From contig JAEYRD010000053.1 in assembly GCA_023435725.1 (NCBI GenBank), positions 16,112 through 80,111 of the forward strand: a stretch of 64,000 nucleotides of DNA, written 5' to 3'. Made by a program: the position numbers and the translations under genes. Source of the DNA: Pseudomonadota bacterium (GTDB taxonomy: Bacteria; Pseudomonadota; Alphaproteobacteria; Rhizobiales; Xanthobacteraceae). Below, in pieces: positions 51,692 to 60,516 of this stretch (position 1 is its first letter; each line of letters begins with the position of its first letter). The notes beneath the pieces were generated by a model that was not told where the DNA came from, made no database searches, and saw only the letters and a program-made list of their open reading frames with translations.

Positions 51692-52705
51692 TCACCCGTT
51701 CCTAAACGCATACGCATACCCATTCAGCGCAGGCGCACCGCCGAGATGGGCGTAGAGGATCTTCGCGCCCGTCTCGAAATAGCCCTTCTGCGCAAGGTCG
51801 ATCAGGCCTTGCATCGACTTGCCCTCGTAGACGGGGTCGGTGATCATGCCTTCGAGCCGTGCGGTGAGGCGGATCGCTTCCTTGGTCTCTTCCGACGGCG
51901 CGCCATAGGCCGGATAGGCGTAGTCCTCGATCAGCACGACGTCATCAGCCACGAGCTCCTTGCCGAGCTCGACGAGCTTTGCGGTGTTTTGCGCGATCTC
52001 GAGTACCTGCGCTTTCGTCTGAGCCGGCGTGAACGACGCGTCGATGCCGATCACCTTTCGCGCGCGGCCGTCGGCGCCGAAGCCGACCAGCATGCCGGCA
52101 TGGGTGGAGCCGGTGACGGTGCAGACGATGATGTAGTCGAACTTGAAGCCGAGCTCGGCCTCCTGCTTGCGCACCTCCTCGGCGAAGCCGACATAGCCGA
52201 GGCCGCCATATTTGTGCACGGAGGCGCCGGCGGGAATCGCGTAGGGCTTGCCGCCCGCAGCCTTCACCTCCTCGATCGCCTGCTCCCAGCTCTTGCGGAT
52301 GCCGATGTCGAAACCGTCGTCGACGAGGCGCACATCGGCACCCATGATGCGCGAGAGCATGATGTTGCCGACGCGGTCATAGACCGCGTCCTCGTGCGGC
52401 ACCCAGGCTTCCTGCACCAGGCGGCACTTCATGCCGATCTTGGCGGCGACGGCCGCGACCATGCGGGTGTGGTTCGACTGCACACCGCCGATCGAAACCA
52501 GCGTGTCGGCGTTGGAGGCGATTGCGTCGGGAATGATGTATTCGAGCTTGCGCAGCTTGTTGCCGCCATAGGCGAGTCCGGAATTGCAGTCCTCGCGCTT
52601 GGCGTAGATCTCGACCTTGCCGCCGAGATGCTTCGACAGCCGTTCCAGCTTCTCGATGGGCGTCGGGCCGAAGGTCAGCGGATAGCGCGCGAATTTTTCC
52701 AGCAT
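51692..52705 (-). CDS. acdS: 1-aminocyclopropane-1-carboxylate (ACC) deaminase
   Basis: This 337-residue PLP enzyme of the tryptophan-synthase-beta fold has PLP-Lys in SGLAYGGNKLRKLEY near 42-56 and ligand-binding SIGGVQSNHTRMVAAVAAK near 71-89. The residues that distinguish ACC deaminase from D-cysteine desulfhydrase are both of the deaminase type: Glu in DPVYEGKSMQGL near 296 and Leu in ILYAHLGGAPAL near 322. It converts ACC, the plant ethylene precursor, to 2-oxobutyrate and ammonia, typical of plant-associated rhizobia. It is divergent from an Lrp-type regulator, as in other acdS-acdR loci. Confidence 0.96.
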   Translation of the reverse strand: MLEKFARYPLTFGPTPIEKLERLSKHLGGKVEIYAKREDCNSGLAYGGNKLRKLEYIIPDAIASNADTLVSIGGVQSNHTRMVAAVAAKIGMKCRLVQEAWVPHEDAVYDRVGNIMLSRIMGADVRLVDDGFDIGIRKSWEQAIEEVKAAGGKPYAIPAGASVHKYGGLGYVGFAEEVRKQEAELGFKFDYIIVCTVTGSTHAGMLVGFGADGRARKVIGIDASFTPAQTKAQVLEIAQNTAKLVELGKELVADDVVLIEDYAYPAYGAPSEETKEAIRLTARLEGMITDPVYEGKSMQGLIDLAQKGYFETGAKILYAHLGGAPALNGYAYAFRNG

Positions 52706-52790
52706 CAGGTCATCCCGATTGGCGTTGGTGTCTTGGAAGTGTCTTGGACGTCGTTAGCATTGACCTGCAGAAATGTGCTCTCGAATATTG

Positions 52791-52853
52791 CGTCCATACC
52801 GCACGCGATATTGCGGTTTGGACGCTATGAGCTACTATTTCTTCCGAAATAGA
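52791..52853. promoter_or_regulatory. Candidate AcdR operators in the acdS-acdR interval
   Basis: The 171-base interval holds two inverted repeats: GCGTCCA (52791-52797) with TGGACGC (52820-52826), and CTATTTC-TTCC-GAAATAG (52836-52853). Two ATATTGCG copies lie within the first. Lrp-family proteins bind several such sites and wrap DNA. The second repeat lies 24 bases upstream of the acdR start, suitable for autoregulation. Confidence 0.5.
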
Positions 52854-52876
52854 CATCCCTTACGGAAGTTTCTTCC

Positions 52877-53341
52877 ATGTCCGCTCGACTCGATCGTGTC
52901 GACCTTAAGATGTTGCGATTGCTGCAAAATAACGGCCGGCTCAGCAACGCCGAGCTGGCCGAAACCGTCGCGATCAGCCCCGCCACCTGTCATCGCCGTA
53001 CCCAGCGTCTGTTCGAGCAGGGCTTCATTGCCGCCGTCCGCGCCATGGTCGCCCCGAAGAAGGTGGCGAAGGGCACGCTGGTGATGGTCGGCGTCGTGCT
53101 CGATCGCTCGACGCCGGAGAGCTTTGCGACTTTCGAGCAGGCAATCGCCAAGCTCAAATTCGTGCTCGACTGCCACCTCGTCGCCGGCGACTTCGACTAC
53201 TTCCTGAAAATCCGTGTCGGCGACATGGAGGATTTCAACCGCATCCACGGCGAGCAGCTCATCGCGCTGCCCGGCGTGCGCCAGACCCGCACCTTCTTCG
53301 TGATGAAGGAAGTCGTCGACAACGCGCCGCTGGAATTTTGA
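52877..53341 (+). CDS. acdR: Lrp/AsnC-family regulator of acdS
   Basis: This 154-residue Lrp/AsnC protein has an N-terminal helix-turn-helix: RLDRVDLKMLRLLQNNGRLS and ELAETVAISPATCHRRTQRL (about 4-45). The C-terminal RAM/ligand domain has FVLDCHLVAGDFDYFLKIRV near 95-114 and GVRQTRTFFVMKEVV near 133-147. Its divergent position next to acdS marks it as the AcdR-type activator, in other rhizobia responsive to ACC or leucine. Confidence 0.93.
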   Translation: MSARLDRVDLKMLRLLQNNGRLSNAELAETVAISPATCHRRTQRLFEQGFIAAVRAMVAPKKVAKGTLVMVGVVLDRSTPESFATFEQAIAKLKFVLDCHLVAGDFDYFLKIRVGDMEDFNRIHGEQLIALPGVRQTRTFFVMKEVVDNAPLEF

Positions 53342-53423
53342 GCACGGCCGTCACGGCAACTTCACTTGCCTTGCGCGCGCACGCGGGCGAGCCTCACCTC
53401 TTCTCAACGAGGAGGTCTCTACC

Positions 53424-53984
53424 GTGCGCCTTCCCATTCTCGATCCGAAAGATCTGACCGACGAACAGAGGCCGCTCTATGACGACATGCGAGCCGGCAT
53501 CAAGGATCACTTCAAGGGCTTCGTGAACATGCGCGACGACGGTGCGCTGCTCGGGCCCTGGAATCCATGGGTCCGTGAGCCGCGCTTCGGCGGGCCAGTG
53601 TGGGAACTGGTCAAGGCGGTCGCGTCGAACCCGCTGCTGCCGGCGCCGGTGCGCGAGGTCGCGATCCTCGTCACCGGCTCGCACTTCCGCTCCGGCTACG
53701 AACTCTATGCTCACGTGCTGGTTGCCGAGCAGCGCGGCCTGTCCGACGAGAAGCTCGCGAGCATCGTCGCCGGCCAGCGTCCGGTCGACCTCACCAGGCA
53801 GGAAGCCGTCGCCTACGACATGGCCTCCGCGCTGGTGAGCGGCGGCGTGCTGCCGGAACTGACCTGGCGAGCTGCAGTCAAGGAATTCGGCGAGCACGGC
53901 GCGGCAGAGCTGTCTTATCTCGTCGGCGTCTACTGCATGGTCTCGGTCACACTGAACACGTTCGACGTTCCGGTGCCGGATTAG
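53424..53984 (+). CDS. Carboxymuconolactone decarboxylase family protein
   Basis: This 186-residue all-helical AhpD/CMD-fold protein has LTDEQRPLYDDMRAGIKDHF near 9-28, then FGGPVWELVKAVASNPLL and the core helix VREVAILVTGSHFRSGYELY near 75-94. The Cys-x-x-Cys of peroxidase-type members is absent, leaving Glu and His as in gamma-CMD-like proteins. It is therefore not a typical AhpD. It lies downstream of acdR in the same direction (82-base gap), and a link to ACC metabolism is uncertain. Confidence 0.85.
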   Translation: MRLPILDPKDLTDEQRPLYDDMRAGIKDHFKGFVNMRDDGALLGPWNPWVREPRFGGPVWELVKAVASNPLLPAPVREVAILVTGSHFRSGYELYAHVLVAEQRGLSDEKLASIVAGQRPVDLTRQEAVAYDMASALVSGGVLPELTWRAAVKEFGEHGAAELSYLVGVYCMVSVTLNTFDVPVPD

Positions 53985-54003
53985 CCGGTGCTTTGGATCG
54001 TTT

Positions 54004-54100
54004 GAGCATGATCTCCGCGCAAACGCGTTCCGCGTTTGTCGCGAGGGAAAACCGCGGCACACTTTGCGCCAACACGGCCCTTCGGGTCCGGATCACGCTT
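54004..54100. repeat. Bradyrhizobium-type intergenic repeat (GAGCATGATC... class)
   Basis: The sequence begins GAGCATGATCTCC and includes GGGAAAACCGCGGCACACTT and TCCGGATCACGCTT. These are the landmarks of a repeat class common in Bradyrhizobium intergenic regions. It contains GCAAACGCG / CGCGTTTGT hairpin arms. It lies between converging genes. Confidence 0.6.
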
Positions 54101-55005
54101 TAGTTGCGTACGGCGTAGAGCGGCGTGCGCAGCGTCACCTGGTAGGACGGCTTCGGCATCCACGCGATCTGCGCGGTGATGCCGAACAGGCGGTTGTCAT
54201 TGTCGTCCATGCGGTCGAGGTCGAGCCGCAGGATCGGCTGGGTGAAGGACTCCGCCAGCGTCCGGCCCGCGATCTGCGCGCCGCCGAACGACTGCACACC
54301 GAGGCGGCCTGTGAACTTCCAGCTGTTCGGCCACTGATAATAGCCGCCGGCATAGAGAATCGTGTTCGGCCGGATGCTGGCGATCTGGCTGGCGATGTCG
54401 GTATGGGTGTATTGGAGTCCCGCAAGCCAGCCCCGGGTTTCGTCCTCATCCAGCGCGTAGTCGAATTCCAGGATGTTGTTGAACGACGTCGTCATGCCCG
54501 GTTCGTTCGGCACGGATTGCGTCAGGGTCGATTGCAGCGTGATCGTCGGGATATTGCCGCCGTTCTGCTGATACAGATCCGCCTGCACGCCGATGTTCCA
54601 GCTCGTGATGTCGAACGCCGACCAGCCACCGCCGAGATCGATCGTCGAACCGGACACGCCGCCATAGAGTGAGACGCGATCGCTGACGTCGACGGTTAGC
54701 GGCAGATCGACCGCGATCGATTTCGCCGCAGGCAAGCCGTTCGGCAGCGTCGTGCCTCGTCGCGCCGCCAGCGCATCGAGCGCGGCCGACAATGATGTGT
54801 TGCCGAAGCCGAGCCCGAGCGTGCCCGCGGGGATCGCGGCATAGATCGTGCGCAGATCGAGATAGATGTTCGGGACAGCCGGTTTCGCCGGTGCGTCCTC
54901 CTCGTCGTTAGCGGCGACGGCGGTGCCTGCCGAGATGGCCAGGCAGAACAGTCCTATCGCGACAGCGCGCAAAGCCGGACGGTGCGATAGGCCGTGATGG
55001 GGCAC
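54100..55005 (-). CDS. Putative outer-membrane beta-barrel protein
   Basis: This 301-residue exported protein has a signal peptide (ALRAVAIGLFCLAISAGTAV, cleavage near VAA-NDE). The mature part has repeated amphipathic strands typical of small barrels (VSLYGGVSGSTIDLGGGWSA, FDYALDEDETRGWLAGLQYT, TILYAGGYYQWPNSWKFTG). The C-terminus ends LRTPLYAVRN, without the usual final Phe, which weakens the assignment slightly. I do not recognise a named family. A repeat overlaps its 3' flank. Confidence 0.65.
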   Translation of the reverse strand: MPHHGLSHRPALRAVAIGLFCLAISAGTAVAANDEEDAPAKPAVPNIYLDLRTIYAAIPAGTLGLGFGNTSLSAALDALAARRGTTLPNGLPAAKSIAVDLPLTVDVSDRVSLYGGVSGSTIDLGGGWSAFDITSWNIGVQADLYQQNGGNIPTITLQSTLTQSVPNEPGMTTSFNNILEFDYALDEDETRGWLAGLQYTHTDIASQIASIRPNTILYAGGYYQWPNSWKFTGRLGVQSFGGAQIAGRTLAESFTQPILRLDLDRMDDNDNRLFGITAQIAWMPKPSYQVTLRTPLYAVRN

Positions 55006-55185
55006 GTGACAATCCGACGCGTGGCGCTCTGCTGGCGGAACCGTTCGCTAGATGGAACGTGATCGTCGGGTGGTCAAGTGCTATCCGCCGGCGATGGACT
55101 GCGCGGACGTGCGCGGTTACGTTGCCGTGATCGCACTGACACACGCGCCGCCGGAGTGCAGGCCTGATAACGGAGAACGACAGCC

Positions 55186-55431
55186 ATGAACACGTCACGC
55201 CGCATCCTGCTCGCCGGACTGGCGGGGCTCGCCGTCGCTCCGACCCTTGCGGTGGCCGCACCGGCGCCCGTGGCCGACGAGGTGACGGTTGCCGAAGAAC
55301 GCTTTGCCCGCATGATCGCCGCGGCGCATGCGCCCGACGTCACCTGCGCACAGCAGGCCGAGCGCTACGCGGATACGCATTGGCCCGAATATGTTGCGGC
55401 AGCCAGGGTAGTGCTCGACTTGCGCGTCTGA
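55186..55431 (+). CDS. Small exported hypothetical protein
   Basis: This 81-residue protein starts with a twin-Arg-like signal MNTSRRILLAGLAGLAVAPT, with cleavage near AVAA-PAP. The mature 55 residues are helical (VAEERFARMIAAAHAPDVTC, YADTHWPEYVAAARVVLDL) with one Cys. No family recognised. It is flanked by opposing genes and appears monocistronic. Confidence 0.5.
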   Translation: MNTSRRILLAGLAGLAVAPTLAVAAPAPVADEVTVAEERFARMIAAAHAPDVTCAQQAERYADTHWPEYVAAARVVLDLRV

Positions 55432-55440
55432 TTTCCGCTT

Positions 55441-56376
55441 CTACTTCTCCACTGCTCGCCTGACCTGCTCGCCGATCTGCGACAGCACGAGCTGCGCCTG
55501 CGGCAGGATTGCGCCCATGGCGTGAAAGTTGTGAACCATGCCGTCATGGCAGACGTGCTCGACGGCAACGCCCGCGGTGAGCAGCTTGCGCGCATAGGCA
55601 TTGCCTTCGTCGCGCATCGGGTCGAACTCGGCGGTATGAATGATCGCGGTCGGCAGACCCGCGAGCCGTGTCGCGCGCAACGGCGAGATGCGGGGATCGG
55701 CGGCGTCGATGCCATCCGGCAGATAGTCGGAGAGATCGGCTTCGATCGTGACGCGATCGATCAAATGGCCTTCGGCGAACGCCACGCGCGAGGGTGAGGT
55801 CTCCTCGAAATCCAGCACCGGGCAGATCAGGCATTGTGCGACGATCGAGAGCCCGGCGTTCTGCATCGCCTCCTGGCACACGATCGCAGCGAGCGTGGCG
55901 CCGGCGGAGTCGCCGCCGACCACCAGACGATCGGCGTCAATGCCGAGCGACGAGGCCTCGCGCGCGACCCATTCGGTGGCGGCAATCGCATCGTCCACGG
56001 CCGCGGGATATTTGTGCTCGGGCGCGAGGCGGTAGTCGACCGAGACGAGGCGGCAGCCGGTCACATGCGCCAGCGCCGCCGCGACGCGGTCGTGCGTCGC
56101 AACGCTTCCGGCAACGAGCCCGCCGCCGTGAAAGAACACGAAGCCCGGCGCGCGTTCACCCGCGCTTGCGGGCGAGTAGAGGCGATAGGGGAGTTCGCCG
56201 CCGGGACCGGGCAGCATGCCGTCGGACGTGGTCACATCCGGCGCCTCGGCGCGTGCGAACTGCATCAGCTTCGCCAGCGACTGCCGCCGTGCCTCGACGC
56301 TCGGCCGGCTCCGCACCTGCGGCGCGGCCGCAGCCATCATGGTCAACAAACGCTTTGCAAGCGGATCGAGCGGCAT
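55441..56376 (-). CDS. Alpha/beta hydrolase (hormone-sensitive lipase/esterase family)
   Basis: This 311-residue protein starts at ATG 56376 (MPLDPLAKRLLTMMAAAAPQ). The oxyanion motif HGGG is in GFVFFHGGGLVAGSVATHDR near 74-93. The nucleophile Ser is in DRLVVGGDSAGATLAAIVCQ near 142-161. The late acid and His are in HTAEFDPMRDEG and EHVCHDGMVHNFHAMG near 280. This is the HSL/bacterial esterase family acting on short acyl esters. No signal peptide, so it is cytoplasmic. It is isolated and minus-strand between two plus-strand genes. Confidence 0.92.
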   Translation of the reverse strand: MPLDPLAKRLLTMMAAAAPQVRSRPSVEARRQSLAKLMQFARAEAPDVTTSDGMLPGPGGELPYRLYSPASAGERAPGFVFFHGGGLVAGSVATHDRVAAALAHVTGCRLVSVDYRLAPEHKYPAAVDDAIAATEWVAREASSLGIDADRLVVGGDSAGATLAAIVCQEAMQNAGLSIVAQCLICPVLDFEETSPSRVAFAEGHLIDRVTIEADLSDYLPDGIDAADPRISPLRATRLAGLPTAIIHTAEFDPMRDEGNAYARKLLTAGVAVEHVCHDGMVHNFHAMGAILPQAQLVLSQIGEQVRRAVEK

Positions 56377-56546
56377 GGGAAACTCCGTAACGTAGTCGAC
56401 ACTATAGCCGATTTGTTCTTCGATGGTGCCTCGATGCTTACCCTCTCCTGGAGTGGGGAGGGTTTCAGTTCCCCGCAGCAAATCGTTTAGAGAATTGGGA
56501 CAATAGTGCCCGGATATTGCGGCATCACGTCAAGGGGAGGCCAGTC

Positions 56547-57434
56547 ATGGCCGAGATCAAGAAACCGATCGACTATTCGCCGAGCTGGACCTTCTTCGAG
56601 GGCAAATGGCACGACGGCAACGTGCCGATCATGGGCCCGCGCACGCACGGCGCCTGGCTCGGCTCGGTCGTGTTCGACGGTGCGCGCGCATTCGAGGGCG
56701 TCGCGCCTGATCTCGATCGCCATATCGCTCGCGCCAATCAATCCGCGACCAACTTTGGCCTGAAGCCGGTGGTCGACACCAACACCTGGCTCACGCTCGC
56801 AAACGAAGGCATCGCGCGCTTCGCGGCGAATGCCGAGCTTTACGTCCGTCCGATGTACTGGGCGCAGAACGGCTCGGGCGGCGGTGTGCTATTCGACCCT
56901 GAAACCACCAATTGGTGCCTGTGCATCTACGAGGCGCCGATGCCGAAGCCCGTCGGCAATGCCATCACGCTCTCGCCGTTCCGCAGGCCCACCGCCGAAT
57001 GTGCGCCGGTCGAAGCCAAGGCAGCCTGCCTATACCCGAACAACTCGCGCGCATTGGCCGAAGCGGCCGCGCGCGGCTTCCAGAACGCCCTGATGCTCGA
57101 CATGCTCGGCAACGTCGCCGAGTTCGGCAATTCCAACGTGTTCATGGCCAAGGACGGCGTGGTCTTCACCCCGGTGCCGAACGGGACTTTCCTCAACGGC
57201 ATCACGCGCCAGCGCGTCATCAGCCTGCTTCGCGGCGATGGCGTCACCGTGGTCGAGAAGACGTTGCGCTATGCCGACTTCCTTGCCGCCGACGAGATCT
57301 TCTCCACCGGCAATTTCGCGAAAGTCGCGCCCGTGATTCGCATCGATGAGCGCGAGCTGAAACCGGGCCCGTTCTACAACAGAGCGCGCAAGCTCTATTG
57401 GGACTTTGCGCATGCGGTGAAGCTGGCGGCGTAG
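56547..57434 (+). CDS. Branched-chain aminotransferase (class IV PLP)
   Basis: This 295-residue fold-type IV aminotransferase starts at ATG 56547 (MAEIKKPIDYSPSWTFFEGK), chosen because GGAGG lies upstream. Motifs: VFDGARAFEGVAPDLDRHIA near 42-61 with RPMYW in the substrate pocket; probable PLP-Lys in ECAPVEAKAACLYPNN near 155-170; LDMLGNVAEFGNSNVFMAKD near 184-203. It follows the IlvE/DAAT layout; a D-amino-acid or 4-amino-4-deoxychorismate activity cannot be excluded. It stands alone. Confidence 0.88.
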   Translation: MAEIKKPIDYSPSWTFFEGKWHDGNVPIMGPRTHGAWLGSVVFDGARAFEGVAPDLDRHIARANQSATNFGLKPVVDTNTWLTLANEGIARFAANAELYVRPMYWAQNGSGGGVLFDPETTNWCLCIYEAPMPKPVGNAITLSPFRRPTAECAPVEAKAACLYPNNSRALAEAAARGFQNALMLDMLGNVAEFGNSNVFMAKDGVVFTPVPNGTFLNGITRQRVISLLRGDGVTVVEKTLRYADFLAADEIFSTGNFAKVAPVIRIDERELKPGPFYNRARKLYWDFAHAVKLAA

Positions 57435-57445
57435 GTGCTCTCCCC

Positions 57446-57523
57446 GTCATTGCGAGCGCAGCGAAGCAATCCAGGATCTTTCTGCAGCGGCAGTCTGGAT
57501 TGCTTCGCTGCGCTCGCAATGAC
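57446..57523. repeat. Perfect 29-base inverted repeat
   Basis: The arms GTCATTGCGAGCGCAGCG... (57446-57474) and its exact complement ending ...CTCGCAATGAC (57495-57523) are identical over 29 bases with a 20-base spacer. This is a well-known Bradyrhizobium intergenic repeat that would form a long hairpin after the aminotransferase gene. Confidence 0.85.
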
Positions 57524-57571
57524 AAACCTGTTGGAGCCTCGCAAAGCGACGATACCGAGCGCGCGAGACGC

Positions 57572-58192
57572 TTAAGGGCCCCGCCTTCGAAATCGGCTGA
57601 ACTGGAACGCCTGCGTCGAATTCCACGGCGTGTGATGGGCCTCGCTCCGCGTCTCGACCAGTTCGAATTCCGGTCCGAGTTCCGCTGCAAGGCTCGCGCT
57701 GTCATGGCGCTGCACCGGCAGGCCGCTGCATTTCTCCGGACCATCGAGCGCGAACGTGGCGATGATGACGTGGCCGCCAGGCGCAATCGCCGACCGCAGG
57801 CGCTCAACGTAGGCGGCCCTGTCGCGCGGGTCGGTCAGGAAGTGAAACGCCGCGCGATCGTGCCACACATCGTAGCTGCGCGCAGGCCGCCATGCCGTGG
57901 CGTCGGCGACGATCCAGTCGACGGCCGCGGCGGCCGGGCCAATCCGCCGCTTGGCTGCTTCGAGGGCGTTGGCGGAGAGATCCAGCACGGCGACATCGCG
58001 ATATCCGTCATGCAGGAGCGAGTCGACCAGCCGCGAGGCGCCGCCGCCGATATCGATGATGCCTGCGCGGTGATCTGGACTAGCGGCGCGGATCATCTCG
58101 AGCGAGATCGCCGGGCTGTCCTGATACCAGCTCACCTCGGCCTCGCCCTTGGTGGCGTAGACGTTGTCCCAATGCGTGCTTCGATCGGGCAT
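57572..58192 (-). CDS. Class I SAM-dependent methyltransferase
   Basis: This 206-residue methyltransferase has a short N-terminal helix (THWDNVYATKGEAEVSWYQD) and motif I RAGIIDIGGGASRLVDSLL near 42-60. Motif II is VAVLDLSANALEAAKRRI near 67-84, and motif IV is YDVWHDRAAFHFLTDP near 106-121. Substrate unknown; the Trp/His pair at motif IV resembles thiol- or small-molecule methyltransferases. It is followed downstream by the long inverted repeat. Confidence 0.88.
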   Translation of the reverse strand: MPDRSTHWDNVYATKGEAEVSWYQDSPAISLEMIRAASPDHRAGIIDIGGGASRLVDSLLHDGYRDVAVLDLSANALEAAKRRIGPAAAAVDWIVADATAWRPARSYDVWHDRAAFHFLTDPRDRAAYVERLRSAIAPGGHVIIATFALDGPEKCSGLPVQRHDSASLAAELGPEFELVETRSEAHHTPWNSTQAFQFSRFRRRGP

Positions 58193-58299
58193 GGCAGCTC
58201 CAGCCTGAGCTGGGACGGCAGCGAATAAGAGGCGACGCCTCTATGAACCGGCCGATCGCGCGTCCGCCGCATGCGGACGCGCTGGCATGAACGAAAGAC

Positions 58300-58884
58300 C
58301 TACTCGTCCTTCTTCGACATCCGCTCCAGGCGTTCCTGCATTTCCTTCATCTGCTGGCGAAGGTCGTCAATGTTGCTGTCCTTCGGCGTCTCGGCGTTCG
58401 CATCGGGCTCCGAACTGCTCGCCGGGCGGGGCGCTGCAAAGGGCTTGAACATCGAGAAGGTTTGCTGGAACAGCTCCATGTTGCGGCGGACTTGTTCTTC
58501 CAGCGGAGCAAAGGGAGTGCCGGACAGCGTGTTGGCGATCTGCTTGCGAAACTTCTCCTGTTCCTGGGTCAGCGTCGCGATCGACTGCTCTAGATATTTC
58601 GGCACCACCATCTGCATGCTGTCGCCGTAGAAGCGGATCAGCTGGCGCAAGAAAGTGGTCGGGAGCAGGTTCTGGCCGGCCTTGTTCTCCTGCTCGAAGA
58701 TGATCTGGGCGAGCACGGAGCGCGTGATGTCGTCGCCGGTCTTGGCGTCGTAGACTAGGAAATCTTCGCCGTCCTTGACCATGGCGGCGAGGTCCTCGAG
58801 CGTCACGTAGGTACTCGTTCCGGTGTTATAGAGCCGGCGGTTCGCGTATTTCTTGATAGTGGTGGGTTGGTCTGATTTCGCCAT
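58300..58884 (-). CDS. phaR: Polyhydroxyalkanoate synthesis repressor PhaR
   Basis: This 194-residue regulator has the PHB/PHA accumulation domain (ATIKKYANRRLYNTGTSTYV-like core near 8-30, TLEDLAAMVKDGEDFLVYDA) and a second domain (RFYGDSMQMVVPKYLEQSIA, ELFQQTFSMFKPF). The last 40 residues form a coiled coil (DDLRQQMKEMQERLERMSKK). PhaR senses polyhydroxybutyrate and represses phasin and other genes. It is divergent from phaA; the 300-base interval probably holds its TGC-rich sites. Confidence 0.94.
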   Translation of the reverse strand: MAKSDQPTTIKKYANRRLYNTGTSTYVTLEDLAAMVKDGEDFLVYDAKTGDDITRSVLAQIIFEQENKAGQNLLPTTFLRQLIRFYGDSMQMVVPKYLEQSIATLTQEQEKFRKQIANTLSGTPFAPLEEQVRRNMELFQQTFSMFKPFAAPRPASSSEPDANAETPKDSNIDDLRQQMKEMQERLERMSKKDE

Positions 58885-59200
58885 GGGCTCTCACTTGAAA
58901 ACGCTGAGAACGGGAACCTGCCGGACAATGCCGCAGGGCGGGAAGAGTACGCAACGCAACAAAATAAGCATTTTCAAAGGGGTCACGCTACCGTTTTGTG
59001 CGGCACGGTTAATCGCACAGCAAAATCTTGCTTGCGAAAGCGCCAAGAACGCTATTTTGAATGCGCTGCGGCATGAATTCGGTCACCCGCCGATTGACAT
59101 GCCTCAACGACGTTAACAGGATGCCATTCGAGACTGACGGGCCAATTCCCAGCGCCCGCCCGCCCCTTTTCTTCAGAACCTCAAGCCTCAGGAGATGCCC
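58885..59200. promoter_or_regulatory. phaR-phaA divergent interval
   Basis: About 310 bases without a gene, less G+C-rich than its flanks, with TTGCTTGCG and TGCGGCACGG around 58999-59040. PhaR-type regulators bind TGC-rich elements, so these are candidate sites. An unexplained short open frame from 58853 is not supported. Confidence 0.4.
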
Positions 59201-60379
59201 ATGTCAGACGATGTCGTCATCGTCAGCGCCGCCCGCACCCCGGTCGGAAGCTTCAACGGCGCGTTCGCGACCCTTCCCGCCCACGATCTCGGCGCCGTCG
59301 CCATCAAGGCCGCGCTGGAGCGCGGTGGCATCGAGCCCGGCCGGGTCTCGGAAGTCATCATGGGTCAGATCCTGACCGCCGCTCAGGGCCAGAACCCCGC
59401 CCGCCAGGCCTCGATCGGCGCCGGTATTCCGGTGGAAAGCCCGGCTTGGGGCGTGAACCAGCTTTGCGGCTCGGGCCTGCGCACGGTCGCGCTCGGCTAC
59501 CAGGCGCTGCTCAACGGCGATTCCGAGATCGTGGTTGCCGGGGGCCAGGAATCCATGAGCATGGCTCCGCACGCCCAGTACCTGCGCGGCGGCGTCAAGA
59601 TGGGTGCGGTCGAGTTCATCGACACCATGATCAAGGACGGCCTGTGGGATGCCTTCAACGGCTACCACATGGGCAACACCGCCGAGAACGTGGCACGGCA
59701 GTGGCAGATCACCCGCGCCCAGCAGGACGAATTCGCGGTCGCCTCGCAGCAGAAGGCCGAGGCCGCGCAGAAGGCCGGCAAGTTCAACGACGAGATCGTT
59801 CCCGTCACGATCAAGACCCGCAAGGGCGACGTTGTCGTCAGCGCCGATGAATATCCCCGCCATGGCGCCACGCTCGAAGCGATGGCCAAGCTCAAGCCCG
59901 CCTTCGAGAAGGATGGCACGGTCACCGCGGGTTCGGCCTCGGGCATCAATGACGGCGCTGCCGCCGTGGTACTGATGACCGCCAAGCAGGCCGCCAAGGA
60001 AGGCAAGAAGCCGCTCGCGCGCATCGTGTCCTGGGCACAGGCCGGTGTCGATCCGAAGATCATGGGCTCGGGCCCGATCCCGGCCTCGCGCGCCGCGCTG
60101 AAGAAGGCCGGCTGGAACGTCGGCGTTCTCGACCTGATCGAGGCCAACGAGGCCTTCGCGGCGCAGGCCTGCGCCGTCAACAAGGACCTCGGCTGGGACA
60201 CGTCCAAGGTCAACGTCAACGGCGGCGCGATCGCGATCGGCCATCCGGTCGGCGCCTCCGGCGCGCGCGTGCTGGTGACCTTGCTGCACGAAATGCAGAA
60301 GCGCGATTCGAAGAAGGGTCTCGCCACGCTGTGCATCGGCGGCGGCATGGGCATTGCCATGTGCCTTGCCCGCGATTGA
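59201..60379 (+). CDS. phaA: Acetyl-CoA acetyltransferase (beta-ketothiolase)
   Basis: This 392-residue thiolase starts at ATG 59201, or two codons earlier at 59195. Active-site Cys is in VNQLCGSGLRTVALGYQALL near 85-104. The His is in NGGAIAIGHPVGASGARVL near 340-358, and the second Cys is in ATLCIGGGMGIAMCLARD near 375-392. It condenses two acetyl-CoA molecules to acetoacetyl-CoA, the first step of polyhydroxybutyrate synthesis. phaB follows after 250 bases with a terminator between them. Confidence 0.96.
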   Translation: MSDDVVIVSAARTPVGSFNGAFATLPAHDLGAVAIKAALERGGIEPGRVSEVIMGQILTAAQGQNPARQASIGAGIPVESPAWGVNQLCGSGLRTVALGYQALLNGDSEIVVAGGQESMSMAPHAQYLRGGVKMGAVEFIDTMIKDGLWDAFNGYHMGNTAENVARQWQITRAQQDEFAVASQQKAEAAQKAGKFNDEIVPVTIKTRKGDVVVSADEYPRHGATLEAMAKLKPAFEKDGTVTAGSASGINDGAAAVVLMTAKQAAKEGKKPLARIVSWAQAGVDPKIMGSGPIPASRAALKKAGWNVGVLDLIEANEAFAAQACAVNKDLGWDTSKVNVNGGAIAIGHPVGASGARVLVTLLHEMQKRDSKKGLATLCIGGGMGIAMCLARD

Positions 60380-60486
60380 TGTAGGTGCGCTGCACACGCG
60401 ACTGAGTGCGTTGCACGCGACTAAAAAGGCGGCGGTTGCAAATCAAATATTCTTCGCAACTGCGCACGCCTCGACTAAATACAAGC

Positions 60487-60516
60487 GCCCGGCTCAACGC
60501 CGGGCGTTTTGTTCTT
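60487..60516 (+). terminator. Rho-independent terminator after phaA
   Basis: GCCCGGC-TCAAC-GCCGGGC forms a 7-base stem with a 5-base loop, followed directly by GTTTTGTTCTT. Canonical form; it should end most phaA transcription, so phaB probably has its own promoter in the following 115 bases. Confidence 0.85.

Noticed and set aside
59204..60397. A 397-codon frame antisense to phaA
   Set aside because: phaA has complete thiolase active-site motifs; the opposite frame is a codon-bias shadow.
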